Below are positions 14,853 to 22,268 of a stretch of DNA of 26,657 bases, piece after piece (position 1 is the first letter of the stretch; every line of letters starts with the position of its first letter). The notes beneath the pieces were generated by a model. It made no database searches. It saw only the letters and a list, made by a program, of their open reading frames with translations, and was not told the DNA's origin. Origin of the DNA: an uncultured Oscillospiraceae bacterium (GTDB taxonomy: Bacteria; Bacillota; Clostridia; Oscillospirales; Oscillospiraceae); the NCBI GenBank assembly GCA_910583885.1, contig CAJUAC010000036.1:1-26657 (forward strand). The letters run 5' to 3'. The translations under genes were made by a program, and so were the position numbers.

Positions 14853-17153
14853 ATGGATATTCCTGCGATCATCTCGAACATGTCCCTGCCCGACAAGGTG
14901 CGGCTATGCACCGGCGCGGACTTCTGGCACACCCGGGCCATGCCGCGCTATGGCATCCCATCCTTCCTGATGGCCGACGGCCCCCACGGCCTGCGCTGCC
15001 AGGAGGACGCCAGCGGCGCCGCAGTCCACGACTCCCGGCCCGCCACCTGCTTCCCCGCCGCCGTGACTGCCGGAGCGGCCTGGGACACAGAGCTGTATGC
15101 CGCAGAGGGGGCGGCCATCGGGCGGGAGGCTGCCGCCGCAGGCGTGTCCCTTGTGCTGGGGCCCGGCTGCAATATCAAGCGCGGCCCTCTGTGCGGGCGG
15201 AATTTTGAGTACCTGTCAGAGGATCCGTTCCTGTCCGGCAAGCTGGCCGCCGCCTTCGTGCAGGGGCAGCAGGGCGCAGGCGTATCCTCCTGCTTAAAGC
15301 ATTTTGCCGCCAACAGCCAGGAGTTTAAGCGGCAAAACGGCGATAGCCGGATCGACCAGCGGGCTCTGCGGGAAATCTACCTAACTGCCTTTGAGATGGC
15401 GGTGAAAGCAGCCCAGCCCGGCGCGGTCATGTGTGCCTACAACAAGCTCAATGGCGTCCATTGCAGCGACAGCCGCCTCCTGCTCACCAGTATCCTGCGG
15501 GAGGAGTGGGGCTTTGACGGCATGGTCGTCACCGACTGGGGGGCGCTCAATGACCGGATCGAGGCCTTCCGGGCCGGGTGCGACCTGAATATGCCCGGCG
15601 GCTCCCGCTTTATGGAGCGGGCGGCTGTCGAGGCGGTCCAATCCGGGCAGCTGGAGGAGGCCTCTGTGGATGCTAGTGTGTCGCGCATCCTGCGCCTGGC
15701 CCTGCGCCCTGCCCCCTCCGGCAGCTTTGACAGCGATGCCCACGACCAGCTGGCCTGCCTGGCAGCGGAGCGGGGGGCGGTACTGCTGAAAAACGAGGGT
15801 GGCCTGCTGCCCGCCCCGGCAGCAGATATGGTGCTTATCGGCCACATGGCAGAGCATCCGCGTTACCAGGGTACGGGCAGCAGCCACATCAACCCCACCC
15901 GGCTGACCAGCCTGGTCCAGGCCCTCCCGGAGGCCCCCTATCTCCCCTGCTGCACCAGCAGCGGCGAGGCCTCCCCGGAGGAGCTGCGCCGGGCTGCGGA
16001 GGGGGCGGGCCGGGCACGGGTGGCCGTAGTGGTGGCCGGCCTGCCAGAGCTGTATGAATCCGAAGGATTGGACCGGGAGGGGCTGGCCCTGCCGGAGGGC
16101 CATGTCCGGATGATTGAGACTGTTGCTGCCGCTAATCCAAACACGGTGGTTGTCCTGCTGGGGGGTGGCCCCATGGAGCTGCCCTGGGCAAGCAAGGTAA
16201 AAGCCATCCTATACATGGGGCTTCCGGGACAGGCAGGCGGCCGGGCTGCTGCCCGCCTGCTCACCGGCCTGGCCTGCCCCTGCGGAAAATTGACCGAGAG
16301 CTGGCCTGTGACATATGACCAGTATATTGCGCGGGAGACCTTCGGGATGCGGGATCCGGAGTACCGGGAGAGCATCTACGTGGGCTACCGTTACTACGAC
16401 AAGGCCGGTGTAGCGGTACGCTTCCCCTTTGGCTACGGCCTGAGCTACACGCAATTTACCTATAGCAATTTACAGGTTCACAGCCACCAGGTGACAGCAA
16501 CCATTACCAACACCGGCAGCACTGCGGGGGCGGAGGTGGCCCAGCTGTACATCGCCCCGCCCAAAGGCGGCATCCACCGGTCAGAAAAGGAGCTGAAGGG
16601 CTTTGCCCGGGTAGAGCTGGCCCCTGGGGAGAGGAAAGAGGTCTCCTTCCCTCTGGACAGCCGCACCTTTGCTGTATGGGCGGACGGTTGGCGGACGCCC
16701 GGCGGCGTCTACCGGATCCTCGTCGGTGCGTCCAGCCGGGACATACGGCTGGAGGGGCAGCTCGAGGTACCAGGAGAGGCCGTCCCTGCACCGGACTGGC
16801 AGGCTGGCAGCTGGTACGAGACCATGGCAGGGCACCCCTCCCGGGCGGAGTGGGAGCTGGCTATGGGCCACCCCGTGCCAGTGATCCCTAAGCCGCAGAA
16901 GGGCCGCTTCACCATGGACAACACCTGTGCGGAGATGATGGATGGCTCCCGGGTAATGAAGCTGCAATACCAGGTAACGCGGCTGGTCATCAGCCGGATC
17001 TGTGGGACTACCGACCTCTCCGACCCCGCCTACCGCATGATGCTGACAGACGCAGTCAACTGCCCCCTGCGGGCCATCGTCATCAATACCGGAGGCCGTG
17101 TGGGTGAGCGCTTGGTCCGCTGCCTGCTGAAACTGGCTAACAGCGGTCCTTGA
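14853..17153 (+). CDS. Glycoside hydrolase family 3 (beta-glucosidase-like)
   Basis: A 766-residue cytoplasmic exo-glycosidase (no signal peptide). The N-terminal TIM-barrel shows MADGPHGLRCQ, LGPGCNIKRGPLCGRNFEY, CLKHFAANSQE and the nucleophile in VVTDWGA (Asp228). The second domain has ESEGLDREGLALPEGH, which holds the likely acid/base Glu, then NPNTVVVLLGGGPMELPW. A fibronectin-III-like domain follows (about 540-635, FGYGLSYTQFTYS to YRILVG). The last 120 or so residues are an extension found in some clostridial members. The ATG at 14853 follows GAAGGAGG with only 4 nt between. Substrate could be a beta-glucoside, beta-xyloside or similar; sequence alone does not decide. Monocistronic. Confidence 0.93.
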   Translation: MDIPAIISNMSLPDKVRLCTGADFWHTRAMPRYGIPSFLMADGPHGLRCQEDASGAAVHDSRPATCFPAAVTAGAAWDTELYAAEGAAIGREAAAAGVSLVLGPGCNIKRGPLCGRNFEYLSEDPFLSGKLAAAFVQGQQGAGVSSCLKHFAANSQEFKRQNGDSRIDQRALREIYLTAFEMAVKAAQPGAVMCAYNKLNGVHCSDSRLLLTSILREEWGFDGMVVTDWGALNDRIEAFRAGCDLNMPGGSRFMERAAVEAVQSGQLEEASVDASVSRILRLALRPAPSGSFDSDAHDQLACLAAERGAVLLKNEGGLLPAPAADMVLIGHMAEHPRYQGTGSSHINPTRLTSLVQALPEAPYLPCCTSSGEASPEELRRAAEGAGRARVAVVVAGLPELYESEGLDREGLALPEGHVRMIETVAAANPNTVVVLLGGGPMELPWASKVKAILYMGLPGQAGGRAAARLLTGLACPCGKLTESWPVTYDQYIARETFGMRDPEYRESIYVGYRYYDKAGVAVRFPFGYGLSYTQFTYSNLQVHSHQVTATITNTGSTAGAEVAQLYIAPPKGGIHRSEKELKGFARVELAPGERKEVSFPLDSRTFAVWADGWRTPGGVYRILVGASSRDIRLEGQLEVPGEAVPAPDWQAGSWYETMAGHPSRAEWELAMGHPVPVIPKPQKGRFTMDNTCAEMMDGSRVMKLQYQVTRLVISRICGTTDLSDPAYRMMLTDAVNCPLRAIVINTGGRVGERLVRCLLKLANSGP

Positions 17154-17169
17154 GCGGGCCGCAGAAACA

Positions 17170-17478
17170 TAAAAAGCAATAGCCCCACAGTCAGTTTTTA
17201 CTGCTGTGGGGCTATTGCTCATGTTCTATTGTCAATCGATTTGTTCTCCCTTCTGTCGATATTCCGCGCCCTCTGGACACTTTCCCGCAATATACCTGTG
17301 CAGATGCTCACGGAGGGAATCCATCCTCCTTGGATACAGATATCCATGCTGCCGTTACTGCTGAAGGCTGCCCTATCGCGCGTTCAACAACGCCGGGGAT
17401 GATCCGCCAGTACAAAGCAATCTGTCCAACGGATCAGGCTTCACTGTACATTGGATCGTACCTCCTTGTTGGTTTCTG
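17170..17478 (-). ncRNA. Candidate structured noncoding RNA of about 300 nt
   Basis: A near-consensus promoter and a strong intrinsic terminator on the minus strand bracket about 300 nt with no convincing reading frame. All three frames are broken, and third-position GC is near 50 percent against roughly 80 in neighbours. Hairpins in order: GATCC (17453-17457) with GGATC (17401-17405), enclosing GTACA (17445-17449) with TGTAC (17410-17414) and AAGC (17438-17441) with GCTT (17415-17418); GCGTT-GTTG-AACGC (17380-17393); TGGATA-TCTG-TATCCA (17331-17346); GGAGG (17325-17329) with CCTCC (17312-17316), which hides an AAGGAGG; then the terminator. It is not tmRNA, RNase P RNA, SRP RNA or a T-box by their conserved cores. 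The gene it reads toward is on the other strand, so it is not a leader. A 5-codon ORF follows the first AAGGAGG. Confidence 0.6.
17175..17219 (-). terminator. Terminator of the candidate RNA (also ends GH3 transcription)
   Basis: A 16-bp perfect stem (17175-17190 with 17204-17219) extends inward by CAGT/ACTG around a T4 loop. On the minus strand it is followed by TTTTT (17171-17175). On the plus strand it stands 21 bp after the GH3 stop and may act for both. Confidence 0.85.
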
Positions 17479-17483
17479 GTTAA

Positions 17484-17512
17484 AATATACCACAAGAGCT
17501 CTCATTTGTCAA
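17484..17512 (-). promoter_or_regulatory. Strong sigma-A promoter of the candidate RNA
   Basis: TTGACA (17507-17512), a 17-nt spacer and TATATT (17484-17489) on the minus strand, preceded by an A/T-rich stretch (17518-17540) like an UP element. It is among the best housekeeping promoters in the window. Confidence 0.85.
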
Positions 17513-17583
17513 CAGGGTTTAGTCAATATTTCAAAATAGTCCCTCTCTCTTTGGCTAGTGTCCAGCTGCACTGCTGTGTGTGC

Positions 17584-18438
17584 TCACCGCCCCCATCCAT
17601 AGGTCATTAGCAGCACAAAATCCGCTGCGGCCCCCAGGAGGGCATAGTCGTGGGCCTCATAGAGCAGCCCACGCTGCGCAGCATTTGTTTTCGGCGCCAG
17701 TGCCACCACGACCGGCAGGCCGAGAGGGGCAAGCTGTGCCCGCAGCTCACGGATAAATCGGGCGTAATCTTCCCGCTGCCGTGGAGGGATGTACTCAAAA
17801 TCCACATCCAGGCCCTGATAGCCCTTGGCGGAGATGGTTGCTGCAATCTGGCCGATCAGCTGGTAGCGGAGATTGCTGTTGGTGAGGATCATGACTGCCC
17901 GTTCGCTGGAAAAATTGCCATCCTCGGTCAGTGTGGACAGATGCATCAATGGTGCGGTCCCCAGCTGCCGGGCGGTTGTGAGAAGCATCCCGTCCTCCAG
18001 CGGCAGCAGGCCGCCGGAGGCATCAATGCCGTAGGTAAAAGGGGTGAGCTGGCTCATGTAGGGCAATGTGGAGCTGAGCAGCGCCTGTCGGATGAATGGG
18101 TAGGCATAGCCGTTGGTAAAGATCCCTCCCAGCTTTTCCTCCCGATATGCAATCACCAGTACATCCCCCGCCAGGATGGATGGAGTCCCCTCCAGCCAAA
18201 AATTGTTGCGGTAGAGTGAACGCAGGGTGACGCCGTACTGGCGGGCCACAGAGGAGAGGGTCTCCCCGGGCTGTACCAGGTGGAAGGTCTGCACGTGCTG
18301 TATTACCAAGGTCTGCCCGACTGCCAGCGAGCCATCCGCCGGGACGCCGTTGGACAGCCGCAGGATCCCCGGGTCCACACCGTAACGCCCAGCAATGGCG
18401 TAAAGGGTCTCTCCAGGCTGTACAATATGAATTTCCAT
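17584..18438 (-). CDS. LysM-LysM-GH18 spore hydrolase, 5' half of a split gene
   Basis: Residues 1-284 of a YaaH/SleL-type protein, a family that binds spore peptidoglycan through LysM and cleaves cortex fragments. LysM 1 (about 2-46, IHIVQPGETLYAIAGRYGVD) and LysM 2 (about 50-95, FHLVQPGETLSSVARQYGV) precede the first half of a GH18 barrel. This has the catalytic pattern GLDVDFEYIP (acid Glu included) and ends FVLLMTYGWGR then stop. Relatives continue YEWGYTYGPPMAV, which is found at the right end of the block. The half protein lacks the second half of the barrel and should not be active. ATG 18436-18438 is chosen (AGGGGGA upstream; LysM starts at once). It is divergent from the ABC genes and has a mother-cell type promoter. 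Confidence 0.9.
   Translation of the reverse strand: MEIHIVQPGETLYAIAGRYGVDPGILRLSNGVPADGSLAVGQTLVIQHVQTFHLVQPGETLSSVARQYGVTLRSLYRNNFWLEGTPSILAGDVLVIAYREEKLGGIFTNGYAYPFIRQALLSSTLPYMSQLTPFTYGIDASGGLLPLEDGMLLTTARQLGTAPLMHLSTLTEDGNFSSERAVMILTNSNLRYQLIGQIAATISAKGYQGLDVDFEYIPPRQREDYARFIRELRAQLAPLGLPVVVALAPKTNAAQRGLLYEAHDYALLGAAADFVLLMTYGWGR
17591..17601. repeat. Left junction repeat of the 5.8-kb block
   Basis: CCCCATCCATA on the plus strand (TATGGATGGGG in the gene's direction). It matches 23412-23422 at 10 of 11 bases in the same orientation. Homology to the GH18 family stops exactly here. Confidence 0.7.
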
Positions 18439-18474
18439 ATAAAATCCCCCTATCATGTCGTCTTTGGCAAGCTT

Positions 18475-18503
18475 ATGGTATGCGACAAATCCGCCCTGCA
18501 TTC
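18475..18503 (-). promoter_or_regulatory. Mother-cell (sigma-E, possibly sigma-K) promoter of the split hydrolase
   Basis: On the minus strand, GAATGCA (18497-18503), exactly 14 nt, CATACCAT (18475-18482). The -10 matches sigma-E CATACAHT at 7 of 8, and with the next A it also fits sigma-K CATANNNTA. The -35 and spacing favour sigma-E. Confidence 0.55.
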
Positions 18504-18579
18504 TCCTTCGCACAGGTTCAGGCTGTATGGCGGTGCATCAGACAGTATCCCAATTTTCTTGGCAGGATGAAAAAAACAC

Positions 18580-18610
18580 TTGACCTTCTACCGGCTGGAA
18601 GGTGTACAAT
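18580..18610 (+). promoter_or_regulatory. MerR-type operator-promoter of the ABC exporter genes
   Basis: TTGACC (18580-18585), a 19-nt spacer and TACAAT (18605-18610). The over-long spacer carries a dyad, ACCTTC (18583-18588) with GAAGGT (18598-18603), centred between the elements. This is the layout of MerR-family activated promoters, and the half-sites equal those of the CueR-controlled E. coli copA promoter. No merR-family gene is in the window. Confidence 0.75.
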
Positions 18611-18619
18611 CTACAGGAA

Positions 18620-18659
18620 GAGGCGTTGCCGGCTCAACCACCGGCACTGTCAACGCCTC
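18620..18659 (+). promoter_or_regulatory. Stable hairpin in the leader of the ABC operon
   Basis: GAGGCGTTG (18620-18628) pairs with CAACGCCTC (18651-18659), enclosing GCCGG (18628-18632) and CCGGC (18641-18645). It fills most of the 75-nt leader and ends 13 nt before the AAAGGAG site. It could affect translation or mRNA life; there is no T-run, so it is not a plain terminator. Confidence 0.5.
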
Positions 18660-18685
18660 CAACTTCTCTACAAAGGAGACTGCCT

Positions 18686-19399
18686 ATGCTGCGCATCGAA
18701 CACTACTCCAAGACCTACCCCAGCGGGAAAACGGCGGTGAATGATCTCACCCTCCACGTACATCCTGGTGAGATCTACGGCTTTATTGGCCACAACGGGG
18801 CGGGCAAGACCACAACCCTCCGGGCTGTGGCCGGGGTGATGGACTTCACCGAGGGGAGCATCACCATTGACGGCCACGACATCAAGAAGGATCCTGTAGG
18901 GGCGAAGCGTGTTACCGCGTTCCTGCCGGATAACCCGGATCTGTATGAGTTCATGAAGGGCATCGATTACCTCAATTTCATTGCTGACCTGTACGATATC
19001 CCGGCAAAGCAGCGCACCGCCGACATCGGCCAATTTAGCGACGCCTTTGCGCTCACAGGGAACCTGGGATCCCCTATTGGGAGCTATTCCCATGGGATGC
19101 GGCAGAAGCTGGCCCTCATCTCTGCCTTTATCCGCCGCCCGAAGCTGCTCATCCTGGACGAGCCCTTTGTGGGGCTGGATCCCGCCGCTTCCCATCTGAT
19201 GAAAGGGTATTTGGCAGAGCTGTGCCAAGACGGTTCAGCGGTATTCTTTTCCACCCATGTGCTGGAGGTGGCGGAGAAGCTGTGCCATAAGATCGCCATC
19301 ATCAAGGATGGACGGCTGGTGACATGCGGCCCCACAGAGGCGCTGGTGGGAGACTCGTCCCTGGAGGACGTGTTCCTGGAGCTGGAGGGGGAAAAATGA
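18686..19399 (+). CDS. ABC transporter ATP-binding protein
   Basis: A 237-residue ATPase of the multidrug/ABC-2 exporter class. Walker A GHNGAGKTT (about 38-46), signature YSHGMRQK (about 138-145), Walker B LLILDEP (about 158-164) with the switch His in FFSTHVLEVAEKL are all present, so it should be active. The ATG at 18686 follows AAAGGAG (18672-18678). The stop overlaps the permease start (ATGA), showing translational coupling. Transcription appears to be under MerR-type control, which points to export of a toxic compound, metal or drug, but the substrate cannot be read from sequence. Confidence 0.93.
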   Translation: MLRIEHYSKTYPSGKTAVNDLTLHVHPGEIYGFIGHNGAGKTTTLRAVAGVMDFTEGSITIDGHDIKKDPVGAKRVTAFLPDNPDLYEFMKGIDYLNFIADLYDIPAKQRTADIGQFSDAFALTGNLGSPIGSYSHGMRQKLALISAFIRRPKLLILDEPFVGLDPAASHLMKGYLAELCQDGSAVFFSTHVLEVAEKLCHKIAIIKDGRLVTCGPTEALVGDSSLEDVFLELEGEK

Positions 19400-20985
19400 G
19401 GAAATTTTTCGCACTGCTGAAGGTGAGCGTCCAATCCATGCTGCTCTCCTCCACCAATTCCCAGAGCCGCAGCCGGAAAAAAGCGGCTACTGGGGTGGGG
19501 GCTATCGTAATGATTGCCTGTTTGGGGCTCTACCTGTCCGGGCTGTACAGCTATATGCTGATGTCGGTGCTGGCCCCACTGCACATGGAGGTGCTGCTGT
19601 TCATTTTTATGGGCATGGGCGCCCTGGTGGGCGGGCTGCTGTTCACCACCTTTGCCGTAAAGGGTGTGGTATTCGGTGGGAAGGACAATGACCTGCTGCT
19701 GAGTATGCCGGTGCCCGCTACCACCCTCATGGCCAGCCGGGTAACAGCCATCTATCTGGAAAACCTGCTGTTTTCCCTGTTTGTGCTGCTGCCTGCCGGG
19801 GTTGTGTGCCTGCTGACAACCCAGAGCGGCGTCGGGTACAGCCTGTTGTTCTGGGTGCGGCTGCTCATCGCGGCAGTGGCCCTGCCCCTGCTGGATACCG
19901 CCCTCTCGGTCCTGCTTGGGGCGCTGGTCGCCTTTCTGTCCACAAAGGCAGCTGGCGGGGCGTTGGGGCAGAACCTGGTTATGGGCGTGTATCTGGTGGC
20001 AGTATTCTACTTTTCTTTTAATCTCAACAGTATGATCCAAAGCCTTGCCGTCAACGCTGTTGAGGTGAAGGCATCCCTCACCTGGGCCGCCCCGGTCCTA
20101 TGGATGGGGGAAGGCATTATGGGGGACTGGGGGCAGCTGCTGGCCTTCACCGTATGCTGTATCCTCCCATTTGTGCTGGTGGTGTTCGGGTTGGGCCGGA
20201 TATACCGCCAGGCGGTTACATCATTCCAGGCCCGTGCCGCCCGGAGTGATTACAGGCTCTCCGCCCAGTCCGCTTCCGGGCAGAAAAAGGCGCTGCTGAT
20301 AAAGGAGGCACGGCGTTTTTTGGGTACGCCCATGTACTTTTGGAACGCGGGGATCGGCCTCGTCTTCCTGCTTGCCGCCGGGGCAGCGGCCCTGGTCATG
20401 CAGGATGACCTGCGTGAGATGGCGCACATAATCGGCCCGTCCGTGGCCTTGCCGATGGCAGGGATGGTGATAGGCCTGTGCCTCTGTACCTGCACGATTA
20501 CCGCGCCTGCGATCAGCCTGGAGGGGAAATATCTCTGGATTTTGCGGGAAGCGCCCCTGGATGAGAGCGCCTTGCTGTGGGTCAAGGTGGGGTTCCAGCT
20601 GCTGGCCTCCCTGCCATGCACTGTGATTGCCGGGGTATGCATCGCCGCTGCGCTGGAGCTGCCCTTGCAGCAGGGGGCAGTCCTGCTCGCCGCCACCATG
20701 ATCTTTGCCGTAGGGCAGGCGCTGTTTGGGATGCTGATGGGGCTCACATTCCCCAAGCTGGACGCAGTGAATGAGACCGTGGTCATCAAGCAGTCCCTGG
20801 CAACCATGCTGGCGATGTGCGTCCCCATGGTGGTGCTGGGCGCAGCAGGGGCCCTGTACTGGCTGGGCGGGATGGTGGCAGAGTGGGCCGCGCTGGCCCT
20901 TCCTGTCGCACTGTTTGCCCTGCTGTCAGCGGTATGTGCTGCCGTTCTTGTCAAACGGGGGCCTGCCATGCTGCGGGCACTGTGA
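19396..20985 (+). CDS. ABC transporter permease (ABC_tran_2-like)
   Basis: A 529-residue membrane protein with about 12 hydrophobic helices in two sets of six, split by a charged central segment near 275-310 (RIYRQAVTSFQARAARSDYR, then LLIKEARRFLGTP). It resembles large putative ABC exporters of Firmicutes in which one chain supplies both membrane halves. The ATG (19396-19398) overlaps the ATPase stop and follows GGAGGGGG. A terminator hairpin follows 8 bp after the stop, so the exporter is a two-gene operon. Confidence 0.85.
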   Translation: MRKFFALLKVSVQSMLLSSTNSQSRSRKKAATGVGAIVMIACLGLYLSGLYSYMLMSVLAPLHMEVLLFIFMGMGALVGGLLFTTFAVKGVVFGGKDNDLLLSMPVPATTLMASRVTAIYLENLLFSLFVLLPAGVVCLLTTQSGVGYSLLFWVRLLIAAVALPLLDTALSVLLGALVAFLSTKAAGGALGQNLVMGVYLVAVFYFSFNLNSMIQSLAVNAVEVKASLTWAAPVLWMGEGIMGDWGQLLAFTVCCILPFVLVVFGLGRIYRQAVTSFQARAARSDYRLSAQSASGQKKALLIKEARRFLGTPMYFWNAGIGLVFLLAAGAAALVMQDDLREMAHIIGPSVALPMAGMVIGLCLCTCTITAPAISLEGKYLWILREAPLDESALLWVKVGFQLLASLPCTVIAGVCIAAALELPLQQGAVLLAATMIFAVGQALFGMLMGLTFPKLDAVNETVVIKQSLATMLAMCVPMVVLGAAGALYWLGGMVAEWAALALPVALFALLSAVCAAVLVKRGPAMLRAL

Positions 20986-20993
20986 TATGGCCG

Positions 20994-21018
20994 CCCCGGC
21001 GCCGAATAGGCGCCGGGG
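20994..21018 (+). terminator. Terminator of the ABC exporter operon
   Basis: A 10-bp perfect GC stem CCCCGGCGCC/GGCGCCGGGG with a 5-nt loop (GAATA) and a modest TTCCTCT tail. Confidence 0.75.
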
Positions 21019-21053
21019 TTCCTCTATCTGTCAACCCCTTCTCCCGTTGGACG

Positions 21054-21081
21054 CCCCAAGAAAACCAGCCCGGTTTTGGGG
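21054..21081. repeat. Inverted repeat upstream of the histidine kinase
   Basis: CCCC (21054-21057), AAG bulge, AAAACC (21061-21066) pairs with GGTTTTGGGG (21072-21081) around a 5-nt loop. It lies between the exporter terminator and the kinase promoter. It may be a second terminator or an operator. Confidence 0.4.
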
Positions 21082-21101
21082 GATGCTGCCTGCCGGAAAT
21101 T

Positions 21102-21135
21102 TTAACAGGCCCTTAACGATTTTTTGTGCTATACT
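21102..21135 (+). promoter_or_regulatory. Promoter of the two-component operon with a tandem response-regulator box
   Basis: TTAAC at 21102-21106 and again at 21113-21117, exactly one helical turn (11 bp) apart, lie 12 nt before a good -10 TATACT (21130-21135). There is no -35 match. This is the layout of promoters activated by OmpR/PhoB-class regulators, here plausibly the operon's own regulator. Confidence 0.55.
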
Positions 21136-21188
21136 ATCGCTATTGAAACATCGGCGGCACGGTGCGCCGCCGGCGAGGAGGCCAGCGT

Positions 21189-22268
21189 ATGCTCCACCAC
21201 TTCCCGAAGCGGCCCCGGCGGGCAGTCCTGCGCGACTGGCTGATTACCGTGGGCCTGCTCCTCCTCTGCTGTGGCCTGAGCAGCCTGCTGCTCATGGTGG
21301 ACAGCAGCGGCGGCTTTGTATCCATGCTCTTTGTCCTGACTGTCGTGCTGACAGCACGGCTGACCGAAGGATATGTTTTCGGTGTAGCTGCCTCCTTCGT
21401 GGGGGTTATCTGTGTGAACTATGTATTTACCTACCCCTACTGGGAGTTTAATTTCACCATCTCCGGCTACCCGCTGACCTTCCTTACGATGTTTACCGTG
21501 TCCCTCATTGTCAGCGCCCTCACCAGCCAGATCAAGCGGCAGGAGCAGCTGCGGGTGGAGACAGACCGGGAGGCCATGCGGGCCAATCTGCTGAGGGCGG
21601 TGTCCCATGACCTGCGCACGCCGCTGACTTCCATTGTCGGCTCCACCTCCGCCATTTTGGAAAATGAAGCGCGGCTGGAGCCGGAGCAGAAGACGGCTCT
21701 CCTGCGCAATGTCCGCGATGAGGCCCAATGGCTCATCCGCATGGTGGAAAACCTGCTGTCCATCACCCGTATGGGGGATGATGACGCCCACATTCACAAG
21801 GAGCTGGAGGCGGCGGAGGAGGTGCTCTCCAGCGTATCCGGCAAATTCCAGCAGCGCTTCCCGGGGGTCCGGCTGGAGCTGGCCGTCCCGCAGGAGCTCC
21901 TGTTTATCCCTATGGACGCGATCCTGATTGAGCAGGTGCTGATGAACCTGCTGGAAAACGCAGCCTACCACGGCCGCTGCACCGCCATCCGGCTGTCTGT
22001 GGACCGCCAGGAGGATATGGCGGCATTTACCGTCCAGGATGACGGTGATGGGATCCAGGAGGATGTGCTGCCGGACATCTTTTCCCCCGCCCTGCACAGC
22101 CGGACGCACGCCTCTGACAACCGCCGGAATATGGGCATCGGCCTGTCAGTGTGCAGCTCCATTGTCAAAGCCCACGGTGGGGCGATGTCCGCTGCCAATG
22201 CGGCGGCCGGCGGGGCGATTTTCTGCTTTACACTGCCCATGGAGTACAACGAGGAGGGCGAACGATGA
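21189..22268 (+). CDS. KdpD-like sensor histidine kinase, membrane-sensor form
   Basis: A 359-residue kinase. Residues about 17-112 form the four-helix DUF4118 membrane domain typical of KdpD (SMLFVLTVVLTARLTEGYVF, then VNYVFTYPYWEFNF). The H-box AVSHDLRTPLTS holds the phospho-accepting His140; the N-box EQVLMNLLENAAYHG, G1 DDGDGI and G2 MGIGLSVC follow. The N-terminal KdpD and USP-like domains are absent, so it matches the short KdpD-type kinases of Clostridia. The ATG at 21189 follows GAGGAGG (21175-21181). The gene overlaps the regulator start by ATGA. No kdpFABC potassium pump is in the window, so the signal may not be potassium. Confidence 0.93.
   Translation: MLHHFPKRPRRAVLRDWLITVGLLLLCCGLSSLLLMVDSSGGFVSMLFVLTVVLTARLTEGYVFGVAASFVGVICVNYVFTYPYWEFNFTISGYPLTFLTMFTVSLIVSALTSQIKRQEQLRVETDREAMRANLLRAVSHDLRTPLTSIVGSTSAILENEARLEPEQKTALLRNVRDEAQWLIRMVENLLSITRMGDDDAHIHKELEAAEEVLSSVSGKFQQRFPGVRLELAVPQELLFIPMDAILIEQVLMNLLENAAYHGRCTAIRLSVDRQEDMAAFTVQDDGDGIQEDVLPDIFSPALHSRTHASDNRRNMGIGLSVCSSIVKAHGGAMSAANAAAGGAIFCFTLPMEYNEEGER

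Noticed and set aside
14853..17153. Long 5' extension of the GH3 frame back to 14496
   Set aside because: The extension runs through the promoter region and antisense to the PilZ gene; the GH3 domain starts right after ATG 14853, which has a ribosome site.
17221..17460. A small protein encoded by the candidate RNA (a frame MYSEA-stop, and a 30-codon frame starting at 17322-17324)
   Set aside because: The first is interrupted by TGA at codon 6. The second has its AAGGAGG directly touching the ATG. All three frames are open for similar lengths with low third-position GC, so coding is not supported.
17170..17478. Known RNA families (tmRNA, RNase P RNA, SRP RNA, 6S RNA, T-box)
   Set aside because: Their conserved cores are not seen; a GGGAAAGTGTCC stretch only loosely recalls RNase P. 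The fold is a series of local hairpins, unlike 6S RNA.
17330..17539. 69-codon open frame on the plus strand within the candidate RNA
   Set aside because: No ribosome site or homology, and it lies opposite a strong minus-strand promoter and structured region.
21102..21135. Ordinary sigma-A promoter using TTTAAC as -35
   Set aside because: The distance to TATACT is 23 nt, far too long; the repeats fit a regulator box better.
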